A stretch of DNA of 64,000 nucleotides from a candidate division WOR-3 bacterium. Lineage in GTDB: Bacteria; Hydrothermota; Tepidihabitantia; Tepidihabitantales; Tepidihabitantaceae. Under the pieces are notes generated by a model. It was given only the letters and a program-made list of their open reading frames with translations. It had not been told where the DNA came from and did no database searches. Location: NCBI GenBank assembly GCA_024653355.1, contig JANLFQ010000001.1, positions 372,001 to 436,000 of the forward strand. The letters run 5' to 3'. The position numbers were made by a program, and so were the translations under genes. This document shows, in pieces, positions 10,493 to 18,939 of the stretch; the stretch's first letter is position 1; every line of letters begins with the position of its first letter.

Positions 10493-11739
10493 GTACCAGA
10501 ATCTTACTTGTCGGTGTAATAGCATCAAGTCATCAACGCTGGGAGAAGATGGAAGCGCTCGAGGAGCTGGCAGCATTGACCAGAACTTCGGGCGGTGAAG
10601 TTGTTGAACGGCTAATTCAGGTACGCCCGCAACTCGACCCGGCAACATTGATTGGTAAGGGTAAGGCATTAGAAATTAGAGAAATCTGCCATCAGTACGA
10701 TATTCAACTCGTGATATTTGATGACCAGTTGAGTGCGACTCAATTGCGCAATCTGGAAGAAATTATCGGTGTAAGAGTAATTGACCGGACTGCAGTGATT
10801 CTTGATATTTTTGCGATTCATGCTCGAACCGCTGAGGCAAAAGTTCAAGTTGAACTTGCTCAGTTAGAGTATATTAAGACGCGCCTAACCGGTTTAGGAA
10901 TTGCGATGTCCCGATTGGGAGGAGGTATTGGCACGCGGGGTCCAGGAGAAACAAAACTCGAGGTAGACCGACGCCGGATTGAACAGCGTATAACGGCTTT
11001 GCGCAGACAGCTCAAGAGAATCGACCAGGAGCGGGCGATACAGCGGAAGCGTCGGAATGATGTTATTCAATTGACCCTTGCCGGTTACACCAATGCGGGT
11101 AAATCATCGTTATTCAATCGACTAACCAACTCTCAGGTTAAAGTTTCTGAGCGAATGTTTGCCACGCTCGATGCCAGCACCCGGGTGCTGGCCGGGCATC
11201 GTGGTGTACCAATAGTTCTTACCGATACGGTAGGATTTATCCGAAATCTACCGACCCAGTTGATTGCCAGTTTTCGTTCCACATTAGCGGAAATCAAGTA
11301 CGCTGATTTGATAATCCATGTTGCCGACGTCAGTGATGCTATGGTGGAACGAAGAATTGATGTTGTGAATGAGACCCTGCAGAGTATAGGCGTTGAGGGA
11401 AAACCGGTTATTTTAGCATTAAACAAAATTGACCGAGTTTTTGATGACCTGCGACTTACCCGCTTGAAAGCACTTTATCCAGATGCAATTTTCATCTCGG
11501 CGGTTACCGGCGCGGGAATTGATAATTTATTAAATAGAATAACAGCTTTTATAGATAGCCAGCTGGTTGTTAGAACATTTACCGTACCCCAGGAACGGTG
11601 GGACCTGGTTTCTATCATCTTAAGCGCTGGTGAGGTTGTGAATGAGGTAGAAATTGACGGTAAACGGCGATTAAAAGTGAAAGGACTACCTGCTGAACTC
11701 GCCAGATTGCGTAAACAAATACATGCGGCGCTAAAGTAA
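10489..11739 (+). CDS. hflX: Ribosome-associated GTPase HflX
   Basis: 416 aa. The HflX N-terminal domain ends in the Gly-rich GGGIGTRGPGETKLEVDRR signature, followed by a coiled coil and a G domain with G1 GYTNAGKSSLFN near residue 199, FATLDAST, G3 DTVGF near 246 and G4 NKID near 311. HflX splits stalled 70S ribosomes after stress. Its ATG overlaps the previous stop by 4 nt. It is the last gene of the long forward operon; a terminator overlaps its stop codon. Confidence 0.95.
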   Translation: MSTRILLVGVIASSHQRWEKMEALEELAALTRTSGGEVVERLIQVRPQLDPATLIGKGKALEIREICHQYDIQLVIFDDQLSATQLRNLEEIIGVRVIDRTAVILDIFAIHARTAEAKVQVELAQLEYIKTRLTGLGIAMSRLGGGIGTRGPGETKLEVDRRRIEQRITALRRQLKRIDQERAIQRKRRNDVIQLTLAGYTNAGKSSLFNRLTNSQVKVSERMFATLDASTRVLAGHRGVPIVLTDTVGFIRNLPTQLIASFRSTLAEIKYADLIIHVADVSDAMVERRIDVVNETLQSIGVEGKPVILALNKIDRVFDDLRLTRLKALYPDAIFISAVTGAGIDNLLNRITAFIDSQLVVRTFTVPQERWDLVSIILSAGEVVNEVEIDGKRRLKVKGLPAELARLRKQIHAALK

Positions 11740-11757
11740 ACTCAGCGCCGCTTTATT
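11725..11757 (+). terminator. Rho-independent terminator overlapping the hflX stop codon
   Basis: A perfect 8-bp stem GCGGCGCT (11725-11732) / AGCGCCGC (11744-11751) with an 11-nt loop containing the hflX TAA, followed by TTTATT. It ends the dnaJ-to-hflX transcription unit just before the convergent ferredoxin gene. Confidence 0.8.
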
Positions 11758-11799
11758 GCGATTGGGCTACTGTGTGGATATTATTTCTACAAGACTTAA

Positions 11800-11985
11800 T
11801 TACTCAACCTTGATAGCACTTGCCGGGCAGTCTTCAGCTGCCTGCTGAACGCACTCTTCGGCTCCGGCGGGAACCTGGTCCACTTTTACCACAGCAAAAT
11901 CACCTTCCAGTTCAAACACATCAGGACAGGAGTCGGCACAGAGACCACAACCGGTGCACAGTTCTTTATCGACCGTTACTTTCAC
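11800..11985 (-). CDS. Single [4Fe-4S] ferredoxin
   Basis: 61 aa. One cluster site: CTGCGLCADSCP at residues about 10-21 plus the distant CP in AAEDCPASAIKVE. An additional Cys occurs in EECVQQ. Acidic overall, typical of small anaerobe/thermophile electron-carrier ferredoxins of the cytoplasm. GTG start preceded by GGAGGAAAAA at ideal spacing. It has its own candidate promoter and follows prfB on the same strand. Confidence 0.93.
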   Translation of the reverse strand: MKVTVDKELCTGCGLCADSCPDVFELEGDFAVVKVDQVPAGAEECVQQAAEDCPASAIKVE

Positions 11986-12016
11986 TTTTTCCTCCTTTAT
12001 TTATGCTGTTGGACAT

Positions 12017-12044
12017 TTAATACCGAAAAAATTCCATTTGTCAA
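12017..12044 (-). promoter_or_regulatory. Candidate sigma-70 promoter for the ferredoxin gene
   Basis: Reverse strand TTGACA (12039-12044), 16-nt spacer, TATTAA (12017-12022). It lies between the prfB stop and the ferredoxin Shine-Dalgarno. The -35 box is perfect; the -10 is 4 of 6. Confidence 0.5.
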
Positions 12045-12048
12045 GAAA

Positions 12049-13147
12049 TTATTTAGTACTTTGTTTTTGAATCAGAAAGGCATGAACAAACCCTTCAATA
12101 TGACCGTCGAGCACCCCAGCGACATCGTGGGTTTCATATCCAGTACGATGGTCTTTTACAAGTTGATAAGGAAATAGAACATAAGAGCGAATCTGGTGGC
12201 CCCAGGCGATATCAGTTTTAGCTGCTGTGAATTTCTGCATTTCCGCTTCTTGTTTTCGCTTGTAGAAATCGTAGAGTCGCGAGCGCAGGACTTTGAGGGC
12301 GTTCTGTTTGTTTTGAAATTGGGAGCGTTCGTTTTGACAGGTAACAATAATACCGGTGGGGATATGGGTAATGCGTACCGCAGAACTTACTTTGTTGACA
12401 TTCTGCCCACCGTGGCCTCCGGCGCGGAAGGTTTCAATTTTTAGGTCCTGGGGGTTAATTTCAACTTCAATTTCTTCGGCAACCGGCAGAACGGTCACGG
12501 CGGCAAAACTGGTGTGGCGGCGTTGATTGGCGTCGAAAGGTGAAATCCGAACCAGTCGATGGACGCCCATTTCCGATTTTAAAAGTCCGTAGGCGTATGG
12601 TCCAGTGACTTCAATCGTGGCATCTTTGATTCCTGCCTCTTCGTTGGGTTGATGGTCCAGAATCTCGTATTTTAACCCCTGATTTTCAATGTAACGGATA
12701 TAAAGTCGGAGGAGCATCTCAGCCCAGTCGCACGATTCAGTGCCACCGGCACCGGGATGGATTGAAAGTATGGCATCTCGGTTGTCATCCGGGGAATTGA
12801 ATAACGCCCTTTCCTCCAGCGCTTCAAGATTCCGTTCGATGCGCTGAATGTTGTCCTGAATTTCGCCAGCAACTTTTTCGTCGCTTTCTGGTGCGAAGAG
12901 TTCTTCTAATTCGCGGGTTTCATGTAATTCCTGCTGGAGCTGATCAACTCGAGTGATTAAATCGGTGAGAAGCGCGATGCGCCGCATTACCGTCTGCGCT
13001 TGTTGTGAATCGTTCCAGAAATTTGGTTCGGAGACTTTTTTGTTTAGCTCAATGAGTTCGGTACGCCGGAGGTCGATTTCAAAGAAACTCCGTCAGTTTT
13101 TTTAATCGCTCTGTGAGTTGTTCCAGTTGTTCGGTGATTGTCCCCAC
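12049..13147 (-). CDS. prfB: Peptide chain release factor 2, expressed by programmed +1 frameshift
   Basis: Read as one uninterrupted frame the gene starts only at residue 75, but the upstream sequence encodes the missing N terminus in another frame. A GTG at 13147 opens a 22-codon segment ending ...LTEFL then TGA at 13081-13079. Slipping one base at CTT-TGA continues with EIDLRRTEL into the main frame, giving 22+343 = 365 aa, exactly the usual RF2 length. The body has the RF2 signatures: GGTE near the start of domain 2, [10 protein letters not shown] and the catalytic GGQ in [13 protein letters not shown]2 reads UGA and UAA stops. rpmE ends 5 nt upstream. Confidence 0.95.
13079..13084 (-). 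promoter_or_regulatory. prfB programmed +1 frameshift site (CTT TGA)
   Basis: Reverse-strand CTTTGA with a Shine-Dalgarno-like GGAG three bases before CTT, the canonical layout of the RF2 autoregulatory shift. The base after TGA is A rather than the usual C, which should alter termination efficiency at the UGA. High RF2 favours termination at this stop; low RF2 favours the shift. Confidence 0.93.
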
Positions 13148-13152
13148 GAGAT

Positions 13153-13374
13153 TTACTTATTTTTGGCTTTAGGTTCAGTTTGACCGTAACGCCGCCGGAA
13201 CTTCTCCACCCGGCCTGCGGTATCGACGATTTTCTGTTTGCCGGTGAAAAACGGATGACAGGCGGAACAGATCTCGACATGGAGTTTTGACTTTGTCGAG
13301 CGTGTTTTAAAGGTATTACCGCAGGCACAGGTTACGATACACTCCCCATACTTGGGGTGAATTTTCGGTTTCAT
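13153..13374 (-). CDS. rpmE: 50S ribosomal protein bL31, zinc-binding form
   Basis: 73 aa from ATG 13374, chosen because AAAGGA precedes it at good spacing; a GTG further upstream would overlap the end of rho. Begins [12 protein letters not shown] and contains the Cys set of the zinc-type (C+) paralogue: C..C.CGNTF then [13 protein letters not shown]. The extended basic C-terminal tail is typical. bL31 bridges 50S and 30S. It follows rho by 13 nt. Confidence 0.95.
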   Translation of the reverse strand: MKPKIHPKYGECIVTCACGNTFKTRSTKSKLHVEICSACHPFFTGKQKIVDTAGRVEKFRRRYGQTEPKAKNK

Positions 13375-13387
13375 AGTTTTTGCTCCT

Positions 13388-14659
13388 TTAACTTTCACTC
13401 ATTGATTCCAAGAACTCTTTATTATTACGGGTTAATCGCATTTTGTCAAGGACGAATTCCATCATCTCTACGGGGTTCAGTTCAGCGAGTAGTTTGCGGA
13501 GTACCCAGATACGATTTAGTTCAAACTCCGAAAGCAGGAGTTCTTCTTTGCGGGTGCCGGACCGCTGCAAATCAATTGCTGGAAATATCCGCCGGTCTGC
13601 CAGCCGTCGATCAAGGATTAGTTCCATATTGCCGGTGCCTTTGAACTCTTCAAAGATAACTTCGTCCATACGCGAACCGGTTTCAATCAACGCTGTGGCA
13701 ATAATTGTCAGACTACCGCCTTCTTCAATATTTCGCGCGGAACCAAAGAACTTTTTCGGTTTCTGAAGGGCGTTGGAGTCAAGCCCGCCGGACAGGGTAC
13801 GGCCTGAATGGGGCACGACAAGGTTGTGAGCACGCGCCAGTCGTGTGATCGAGTCCAGTAGGATTACGACATCGTGTTTGTTTTCAACCAGCCGTTTGGC
13901 TTTTTCTAAAACCATATCGGCTACCTGGGCATGGCGTTCGGGAACTTCATCAAATGTCGAGCTAATAACTTCTGCTTTCACCGAACGTTCCATATCGGTG
14001 ACCTCTTCAGGTCGTTCATCAATTAGCAGAATAATCAGTTTTATTTCTGGATGGTTGATTGTAATACTGTTGGCAATCTTTTGGAGTAGTACCGTTTTAC
14101 CGGCACGGGGTGGGGAAACGATCAGACCGCGCTGTCCTTTTCCAATAGGGGTAAACAAATCAACCACGCGCATTGAGAGGTCGTTCTGGGACGTTACTTC
14201 GAGCTTGATGCGTTCCTGAGGGTAAAGCGGGGTTAAAGCATCAAAAGGAATCCTGGGCCTTTCAGCGGAAAGAGGTACCCCATTGATGGTTTCAATTTTT
14301 AACAGAGCGAAGTAGCGCTCGCTGTTTTTCGGGGGGCGAGCAAGTCCAGTAATTGTATCGCCCGTCCTTAGACCGAACCGTTTGATTTGTGAGGGTGAAA
14401 CATAGATGTCGTCTGAAGAAGGCAGGTAACTGTATTCCGGGGAACGAAGAAATCCGAATCCTTCTTCGAGAATTTCTAAAACGCCATCAACCTGGACACC
14501 GCCTTCCCCGCCTTCGGTTGCCTGCTGGCGTGCTTCGGCTTCGAGAATTGCCATTATCAGCCCGTGTTTTTTCTTATCCCGGTAATCGGGGATGTTAAGA
14601 GATTCGGCAATCTCGTAAAGTTCACTTATCTTTTTGCTTTTTAGCTCTTCCTGGGTCAT
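13388..14659 (-). CDS. rho: Transcription termination factor Rho
   Basis: 423 aa. N-terminal helix bundle ([13 protein letters not shown]), then the RNA-binding cold-shock domain with [15 protein letters not shown] and [10 protein letters not shown], then the hexameric RecA-like ATPase: Walker A SPPRAGKT at residues 182-189, Walker [17 protein letters not shown], and the Q/R-loop regions. It terminates untranslated transcripts. AGGAGAAGTT precedes the ATG. It is the first gene of a rho-rpmE-prfB(-ferredoxin) unit driven by the promoter at 14782-14809. Confidence 0.97.
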   Translation of the reverse strand: MTQEELKSKKISELYEIAESLNIPDYRDKKKHGLIMAILEAEARQQATEGGEGGVQVDGVLEILEEGFGFLRSPEYSYLPSSDDIYVSPSQIKRFGLRTGDTITGLARPPKNSERYFALLKIETINGVPLSAERPRIPFDALTPLYPQERIKLEVTSQNDLSMRVVDLFTPIGKGQRGLIVSPPRAGKTVLLQKIANSITINHPEIKLIILLIDERPEEVTDMERSVKAEVISSTFDEVPERHAQVADMVLEKAKRLVENKHDVVILLDSITRLARAHNLVVPHSGRTLSGGLDSNALQKPKKFFGSARNIEEGGSLTIIATALIETGSRMDEVIFEEFKGTGNMELILDRRLADRRIFPAIDLQRSGTRKEELLLSEFELNRIWVLRKLLAELNPVEMMEFVLDKMRLTRNNKEFLESMSES

Positions 14660-14781
14660 AACTTCTCCTTTTTATACCAAAGAATTTTTATTCTCCCGGC
14701 AAGAATTTTAGGCGTTAAACAAGTTTATTATCCCGGATTTTGCCGAGGACATAAAAGAATCCAACTTTATTATGATGATTA

Positions 14782-14809
14782 AGTATAAACAATTATTTTC
14801 TTATGTCAA
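14782..14809 (-). promoter_or_regulatory. Sigma-70 promoter for rho-rpmE-prfB
   Basis: Reverse strand TTGACA (14804-14809), 16-nt spacer, TATACT (14782-14787). Transcription should start near 14775, giving a leader of about 115 nt before the rho ATG; long leaders are usual for autoregulated rho. Confidence 0.7.
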
Positions 14810-15093
14810 GAAAACGGTGTTAATCAGAAATAAGCTCATTGCGAGGGTTCCAGCAGCCTCCGGAGTGTTATAAATAAGGATGTGTATTATAATGAAATAC
14901 ATAAGGCTTTTTCGATACTATGGCGAGGAAGGTTAGCGCAGAGGCAATATTTTTTCAAGACGAGTTAGTGCTATTCTCTTAGCCGGACAAGGTCAAGGTT
15001 GCGACGAACATTTTTATCAATAAGAAGAGTACCCGAAGTAGATTAAAGTAGACGTCGTTTTTCAGCTGATTCAATTTCAGAAAAAGGGATAAA

Positions 15094-15123
15094 TTGACAG
15101 TCCAATTTTAAAAGTGAAAATTG
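15094..15123 (+). promoter_or_regulatory. Candidate promoter with overlapping operator-like inverted repeat
   Basis: TTGACA at 15094-15099 and, 17 nt later, a poor -10 (AAAATT, 15117-15122). A perfect 7-bp inverted repeat CAATTTT/AAAATTG (15103-15109, 15117-15123) covers the spacer and -10, as an operator would. The expected start of transcription coincides with ATG 15130. Confidence 0.4.
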
Positions 15124-15129
15124 AACCTG

Positions 15130-16269
15130 ATGGTAACTGGAGAAGTCAATCGGATCCGGGAACTTTTTCCGGTAGTTAATCGCTGGATTTATTTGAATCA
15201 CGCTGGCACCGGACCGTTACCAATTCCGGTTGTCCGGAGCATTGCCAAATTCTGTGAAAAGGCATCAGAACAGGGTTCGGTATCTTATCAGGAAGCAGAA
15301 GGTGTTGTCGAAAAAACCCGGCGAATGGCTGCTCGACTGATGGGAGTAAAGCAGACAGAAGTTGCTTTTGTGAAAAATACCTCGAGCGGAATTATTATTG
15401 CCATCGGTTCCATTCCTTGGGAGCGGGATGACAATATGATTATGATGAAGGACGCCTTTCCTTCAAACTTCTACCCGTATCATCTGCTTTTACCGGAGAT
15501 TGAAAAACGTTTTGTCACCGCGGCGGAACTTATTCAGGGACCGGAATGTGTATTTCGGCTGGTCGATGAACACACCCGTGCGATCGCATTGGATTGGGTT
15601 CATTTTCTTTCCGGTGCGAGATTTGATGTTGAGACTATTGGTCGGTTTTGCCAAGAAAGGCAGATTTATTTTATCGTCGATGCCATACAGGGTTTGGGGG
15701 CAGTTGCTACTGATATTAGTAAATTTAATGCCGATTTTGTCGTTGCCGGAGGAGGTAAGTGGCTTTTAGCGCCCCAGGGCATTGGTGTATTGTATGTGAA
15801 TTCCCGGGTTTTGCCGCGTCTTAAACCTTTTAATCTTGGCTGGCTTTCGTGCGAGTGGCTGGAGTTCAACGACTGCTTTAACCCGAAACCCTTGAAAAAA
15901 GGTGCTCGGCGATTTGAGGAAGGGACCAAAAATTATCTGGGGATTTATGGACTGCAAGAGGCGTTGAAAATTCTCCTTGATTTTGGCATTGACAATGTCA
16001 ATAGCAGAATCAATAGATTGGTTGAACAACTTCGCACCCGAATGCAAGGGCTTGGTTTTGAGATTCTAACTCCGGAGAATGTAAATCAGCGGGCGGGCAT
16101 CTTAACTTGCCGTCGGGATGGTACCAGTATGATGGAACTTCAAAAACGACTTGAGGAACAGAAAATTATTGTCTCAGTGCGCGAAAACTGCCTCAGGATT
16201 TCCCCCCACTTTTACAACACGGAAGCCGAGATTGAACAGTTTGCCGAACATGTTAAACTTTTTGGATGA
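15130..16269 (+). CDS. Class V aminotransferase-fold PLP-dependent enzyme
   Basis: 379 aa from ATG 15130; TTG 15121 in the same frame is an alternative but lies in the inverted repeat. Begins with the class V pattern YLNHAGTGPLP, has the PLP-pocket KNTSSGIIIAIG, the cofactor Asp/His region VDAIQGLGAVATD and the Schiff-base lysine in VVAGGGKWLLAPQGIG. The C-terminal VSVRENCLRISPHFYN lacks the active-site Cys loop of cysteine desulfurases, so an aminotransferase, lyase or kynureninase-like role is more likely; substrate unknown. Its stop overlaps the next gene by 4 nt. Confidence 0.85.
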   Translation: MVTGEVNRIRELFPVVNRWIYLNHAGTGPLPIPVVRSIAKFCEKASEQGSVSYQEAEGVVEKTRRMAARLMGVKQTEVAFVKNTSSGIIIAIGSIPWERDDNMIMMKDAFPSNFYPYHLLLPEIEKRFVTAAELIQGPECVFRLVDEHTRAIALDWVHFLSGARFDVETIGRFCQERQIYFIVDAIQGLGAVATDISKFNADFVVAGGGKWLLAPQGIGVLYVNSRVLPRLKPFNLGWLSCEWLEFNDCFNPKPLKKGARRFEEGTKNYLGIYGLQEALKILLDFGIDNVNSRINRLVEQLRTRMQGLGFEILTPENVNQRAGILTCRRDGTSMMELQKRLEEQKIIVSVRENCLRISPHFYNTEAEIEQFAEHVKLFG

Positions 16270-16913
16270 TACGCCGGTTGTTGTCATTGTTGCTAATACT
16301 CAACTTCCTGACGCCCTCAGTTTGGGCGGGTGCCGATAAGACGGTTGATGTGATTGATGAAGGTTCCGGGCGATTTCAAATAGATGTTCCGCTGACACCG
16401 GAAAACTCCAGCCATGGCAAAAAAGACACTCTAAGCCCGCAAGGGGAATGGTTTTTTGATGAAGGCGGTGCCGGAATTGGCTATCTTAAGGTTATTATTG
16501 ACACATTTCCAGCGGAGGTTTATCTCGATGGACAGAGATTGATGGTCAGCAACGGGATGCAGGATTTCTCAGTTTTACCGGGGAAACATTTTGTCAGTCT
16601 TTTTTCACCGAAGCAGGTTTATCTTGCTTATCGAGAAGAAACGCCCGAGATTTTCTGGCAGAAGATAGCACAAAAAGATTTCGACACAGACCGGTTTGGG
16701 CTTATTGCTAGTTACGAACGTGATGCGGTGCGTACCGGTACAAGATGGATTCAAGTTACAGCCGATGATACTGTGGCGGTGCAACTTTCGCTGCGGGATA
16801 GTGGGCGGGCTTATCGCCACAGTGCGACAACGGCTGCGATTACTTTCTTCAGCGTTGCAGCAGTGATCGCTGCAGCGATGTTTGGCAGTGTAGCACTAAT
16901 GGCAGGGGAGTGA
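16266..16913 (+). CDS. Exported PEGA-like domain protein with C-terminal membrane helix
   Basis: 215 aa. An N-terminal signal peptide (MIRRLLSLLLILNFLTPSVWAGA) is followed by a segment near residues 70-115 resembling a PEGA surface-domain repeat (YLKVIIDTFPAEVYLDGQRL ... VLPGKHFVSL). A hydrophobic helix near residues 188-211 would anchor the C terminus. No catalytic motif seen. Wedged with 4-nt overlaps between the PLP enzyme and fhs, so co-translated with both, though no functional link is obvious. Assignment to PEGA is by pattern only. Confidence 0.7.
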   Translation: MIRRLLSLLLILNFLTPSVWAGADKTVDVIDEGSGRFQIDVPLTPENSSHGKKDTLSPQGEWFFDEGGAGIGYLKVIIDTFPAEVYLDGQRLMVSNGMQDFSVLPGKHFVSLFSPKQVYLAYREETPEIFWQKIAQKDFDTDRFGLIASYERDAVRTGTRWIQVTADDTVAVQLSLRDSGRAYRHSATTAAITFFSVAAVIAAAMFGSVALMAGE

Positions 16914-16915
16914 AG

Positions 16916-18583
16916 ATGCAATCAGATATAGAAATTGCTCAGCAGATAAAACTTTTACCAATCTGGGAGATTGCCAAAATGCTGGGAATAACCGATATGG
17001 ACTTAATTCTGCCCTACGGTAATTACAAAGCGAAACTTTCGGTTCGGTTACTGGAGCAAATTAAATCCCGACCGACTGGTAAACTTGTGCTTGTTACCGC
17101 CATTACTCCCACCAAGTTTGGTGAGGGCAAAACGACGGTTTCGATCGGTCTTTCCATGGCATTCAATCGACTGGGCAAAAAGTCAATCGTTGTACTGCGG
17201 CAGCCTTCGCTTGGTCCAGTATTCGGTATTAAAGGCGGTGCGGCGGGTGGTGGTTATTCTCAGGTGCTGCCAATGGAAGATATCAATTTACACTTTACCG
17301 GTGATATCCATGCGGTAAGTTCGGCGCATAATTTGCTTTCGGCAATGCTCGACAACTCGCTTCATTTTGACAACCCGTTAGGGATAGATGAGCGAGAGAT
17401 ATTCTTTCCCCGGACAATTGATATGAACGACCGGGTGATGCGGTCAATGGTGGTCGGATTGGGAGGCAAGAGTAACGGACCAGCGCGGGAGGATAGTTGT
17501 GTTATTACAGCTGCTTCGGAAATTATGGCGATTCTGGCGCTGGCGTTAGACCGCGCTGATTTGAAAAAAAGATTAGCACGAATTCTCGTCGCCTTAAGTT
17601 TCGACGACAAGCCGATTACTGCGGGCGATCTTGGTGCGACCGGTGCAATGGCAGCCCTTTTGAAGGATGCGATTAAACCCAACCTGGTGCAGACGACGGA
17701 AAACACGCCGGCGTTGATCCACACCGGTCCTTTTGCCAATATCGCTCATGGCACCGCATCAATTATTGCCACCAATGCTGCTTTGCGGCTTGCTGAATTA
17801 ACTGTAATTGAAGCCGGGTTTGGTTCCGACCTGGGCGCGGAAAAGTTTGTTGACCTGGTGGCACCGATTGGCGGGTTAAAGGTTGATGGTTGTGTTTTGG
17901 TAGCAACGATGCGTGCCTTAAAACATCAGGGTGGAGCACACGATGCTCGGAAAGGAATGTTGCGTCATCTCTTGTTTGGTCTGGAAAATTTGCGCCGGCA
18001 TATTGACAATTGTCGAACACTCGGAATGGAACCGGTGGTGGCGGTTAACCGTTTTGAAGGCGATTCACCGGACGAGTTAAACCTTGTTGTCAGGTCGTGT
18101 GAGGAGCTGGGTGTTCGGGCGGCGATTTGCGCGCCCCATAGTGCCGGTAGCAAAGGTTGCGAAGATCTGGCACAGGCGGTTTTAGAACAGATAGAACAGA
18201 AACCCGCTGCGAATAAACCAATTTACGACGCGGCGATGCGTGTTGAAGATAAAATTGAAACGGTTGCTCAAAAGGTTTACGGCGCCGAACGAGTGGTTTA
18301 CACGCCGCGCGCTGAACGGGATATCAAAAGGGTTTATGCGCTGGGTTACGATAAACTGCCAATTTGTATTGCCAAGACGCCGCTTTCTTTAAGTGACGAC
18401 CCGGACTGCCTTGGCGCCTGCACCGGGTTTAAGATAACGATTTCCGCAGTGCATATTCGCGCTGGCGCCGGTTATCTTGTGCCCGTGGCAGGTGAAATGG
18501 AATTACTGCCGGGCTTGGCAAAGAGACCGAATGCCTTGAAAATTGATATTGCTGACGACGGCAGAATCAGCGGGTTGTCTTAA
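16916..18583 (+). CDS. fhs: Formate--tetrahydrofolate ligase
   Basis: 555 aa from ATG 16916, which has GGGGAG 5 nt upstream; GTG 16910 would sit on that Shine-Dalgarno. Signature motifs: the ATP loop TPTKFGEGKTTVSIGL, RQPSLGPVFGIKGGAAGGGYSQV, and FTGDIHAVSSAHNLL. It makes 10-formyl-THF from formate, THF and ATP, feeding purine synthesis, fMet-tRNA and possibly a reductive C1 pathway. No folD or other Wood-Ljungdahl gene is adjacent, so the anabolic role is the safer reading. Confidence 0.96.
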   Translation: MQSDIEIAQQIKLLPIWEIAKMLGITDMDLILPYGNYKAKLSVRLLEQIKSRPTGKLVLVTAITPTKFGEGKTTVSIGLSMAFNRLGKKSIVVLRQPSLGPVFGIKGGAAGGGYSQVLPMEDINLHFTGDIHAVSSAHNLLSAMLDNSLHFDNPLGIDEREIFFPRTIDMNDRVMRSMVVGLGGKSNGPAREDSCVITAASEIMAILALALDRADLKKRLARILVALSFDDKPITAGDLGATGAMAALLKDAIKPNLVQTTENTPALIHTGPFANIAHGTASIIATNAALRLAELTVIEAGFGSDLGAEKFVDLVAPIGGLKVDGCVLVATMRALKHQGGAHDARKGMLRHLLFGLENLRRHIDNCRTLGMEPVVAVNRFEGDSPDELNLVVRSCEELGVRAAICAPHSAGSKGCEDLAQAVLEQIEQKPAANKPIYDAAMRVEDKIETVAQKVYGAERVVYTPRAERDIKRVYALGYDKLPICIAKTPLSLSDDPDCLGACTGFKITISAVHIRAGAGYLVPVAGEMELLPGLAKRPNALKIDIADDGRISGLS

Positions 18584-18590
18584 AAGTTGG

Positions 18591-18938
18591 TTAAGGAGCC
18601 GGCGGGCTTTCGCCTTCGATTATTGCGCGGAGTTCAATTAACTCTTTCTTTAACCATTGGAGCAGTTGCGAGCGGTCTTTTGTTTGCGAAAGTTCTCCTT
18701 CAGCGGCACTCATCACTGCCAGTTTACGTTTGGCGCCTTTAATGGTCATTTTTTCCCGATGGATGAGGTGTTGAATTAATTCCAGTTTCTTTAACTGTTC
18801 CGCTGCGATGATGCGACGACCGGCGGAGTTGCGTTTGAACTTTATTTCAAACTCTTTTTCCCAGTAGCGGAGTGTATGGGGTTGAATTCCCAACTTTTTG
18901 CATACCGCGGCAACGGAGTAAAATTTCTGAGGGCTCAT
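18591..18938 (-). CDS. MerR-family transcriptional regulator
   Basis: 115 aa. The winged helix-turn-helix starts FYSVAAVCKKLGIQPHTLRYWEKEFEIKF, the MerR recognition pattern, followed by the wing (RRIIAAEQLKKLELIQHLI) and a short dimerisation helix. There is no C-terminal effector domain and no metal-binding Cys set, like the heat-shock HspR or phage-type short MerR proteins. It lies 1 nt past the end of gpsA on the same strand and is convergent with fhs. Confidence 0.85.
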   Translation of the reverse strand: MSPQKFYSVAAVCKKLGIQPHTLRYWEKEFEIKFKRNSAGRRIIAAEQLKKLELIQHLIHREKMTIKGAKRKLAVMSAAEGELSQTKDRSQLLQWLKKELIELRAIIEGESPPAP

Positions 18939-18939
18939 T

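Larger units (their letters stand above)
14660..15129. other. 470-bp gene-free divergent region between rho and the PLP enzyme
   Basis: It holds the rho promoter and leader (about 14660-14809, reverse strand) and a candidate forward promoter at 15094-15122. Between them I find no open frame with start signals. An inverted repeat TGTATT/AATACA (about 14883-14901) and fragments resembling a dispersed CATTGCGAGG-type intergenic repeat (14837-14846, 14922-14948) are present, all weak. Confidence 0.5.

Noticed and set aside
15130-16269. Class V PLP enzyme as cysteine desulfurase
   Set aside because: No active-site Cys loop (such as GHHCAQ) in the C-terminal part and no iscU/sufU neighbour.
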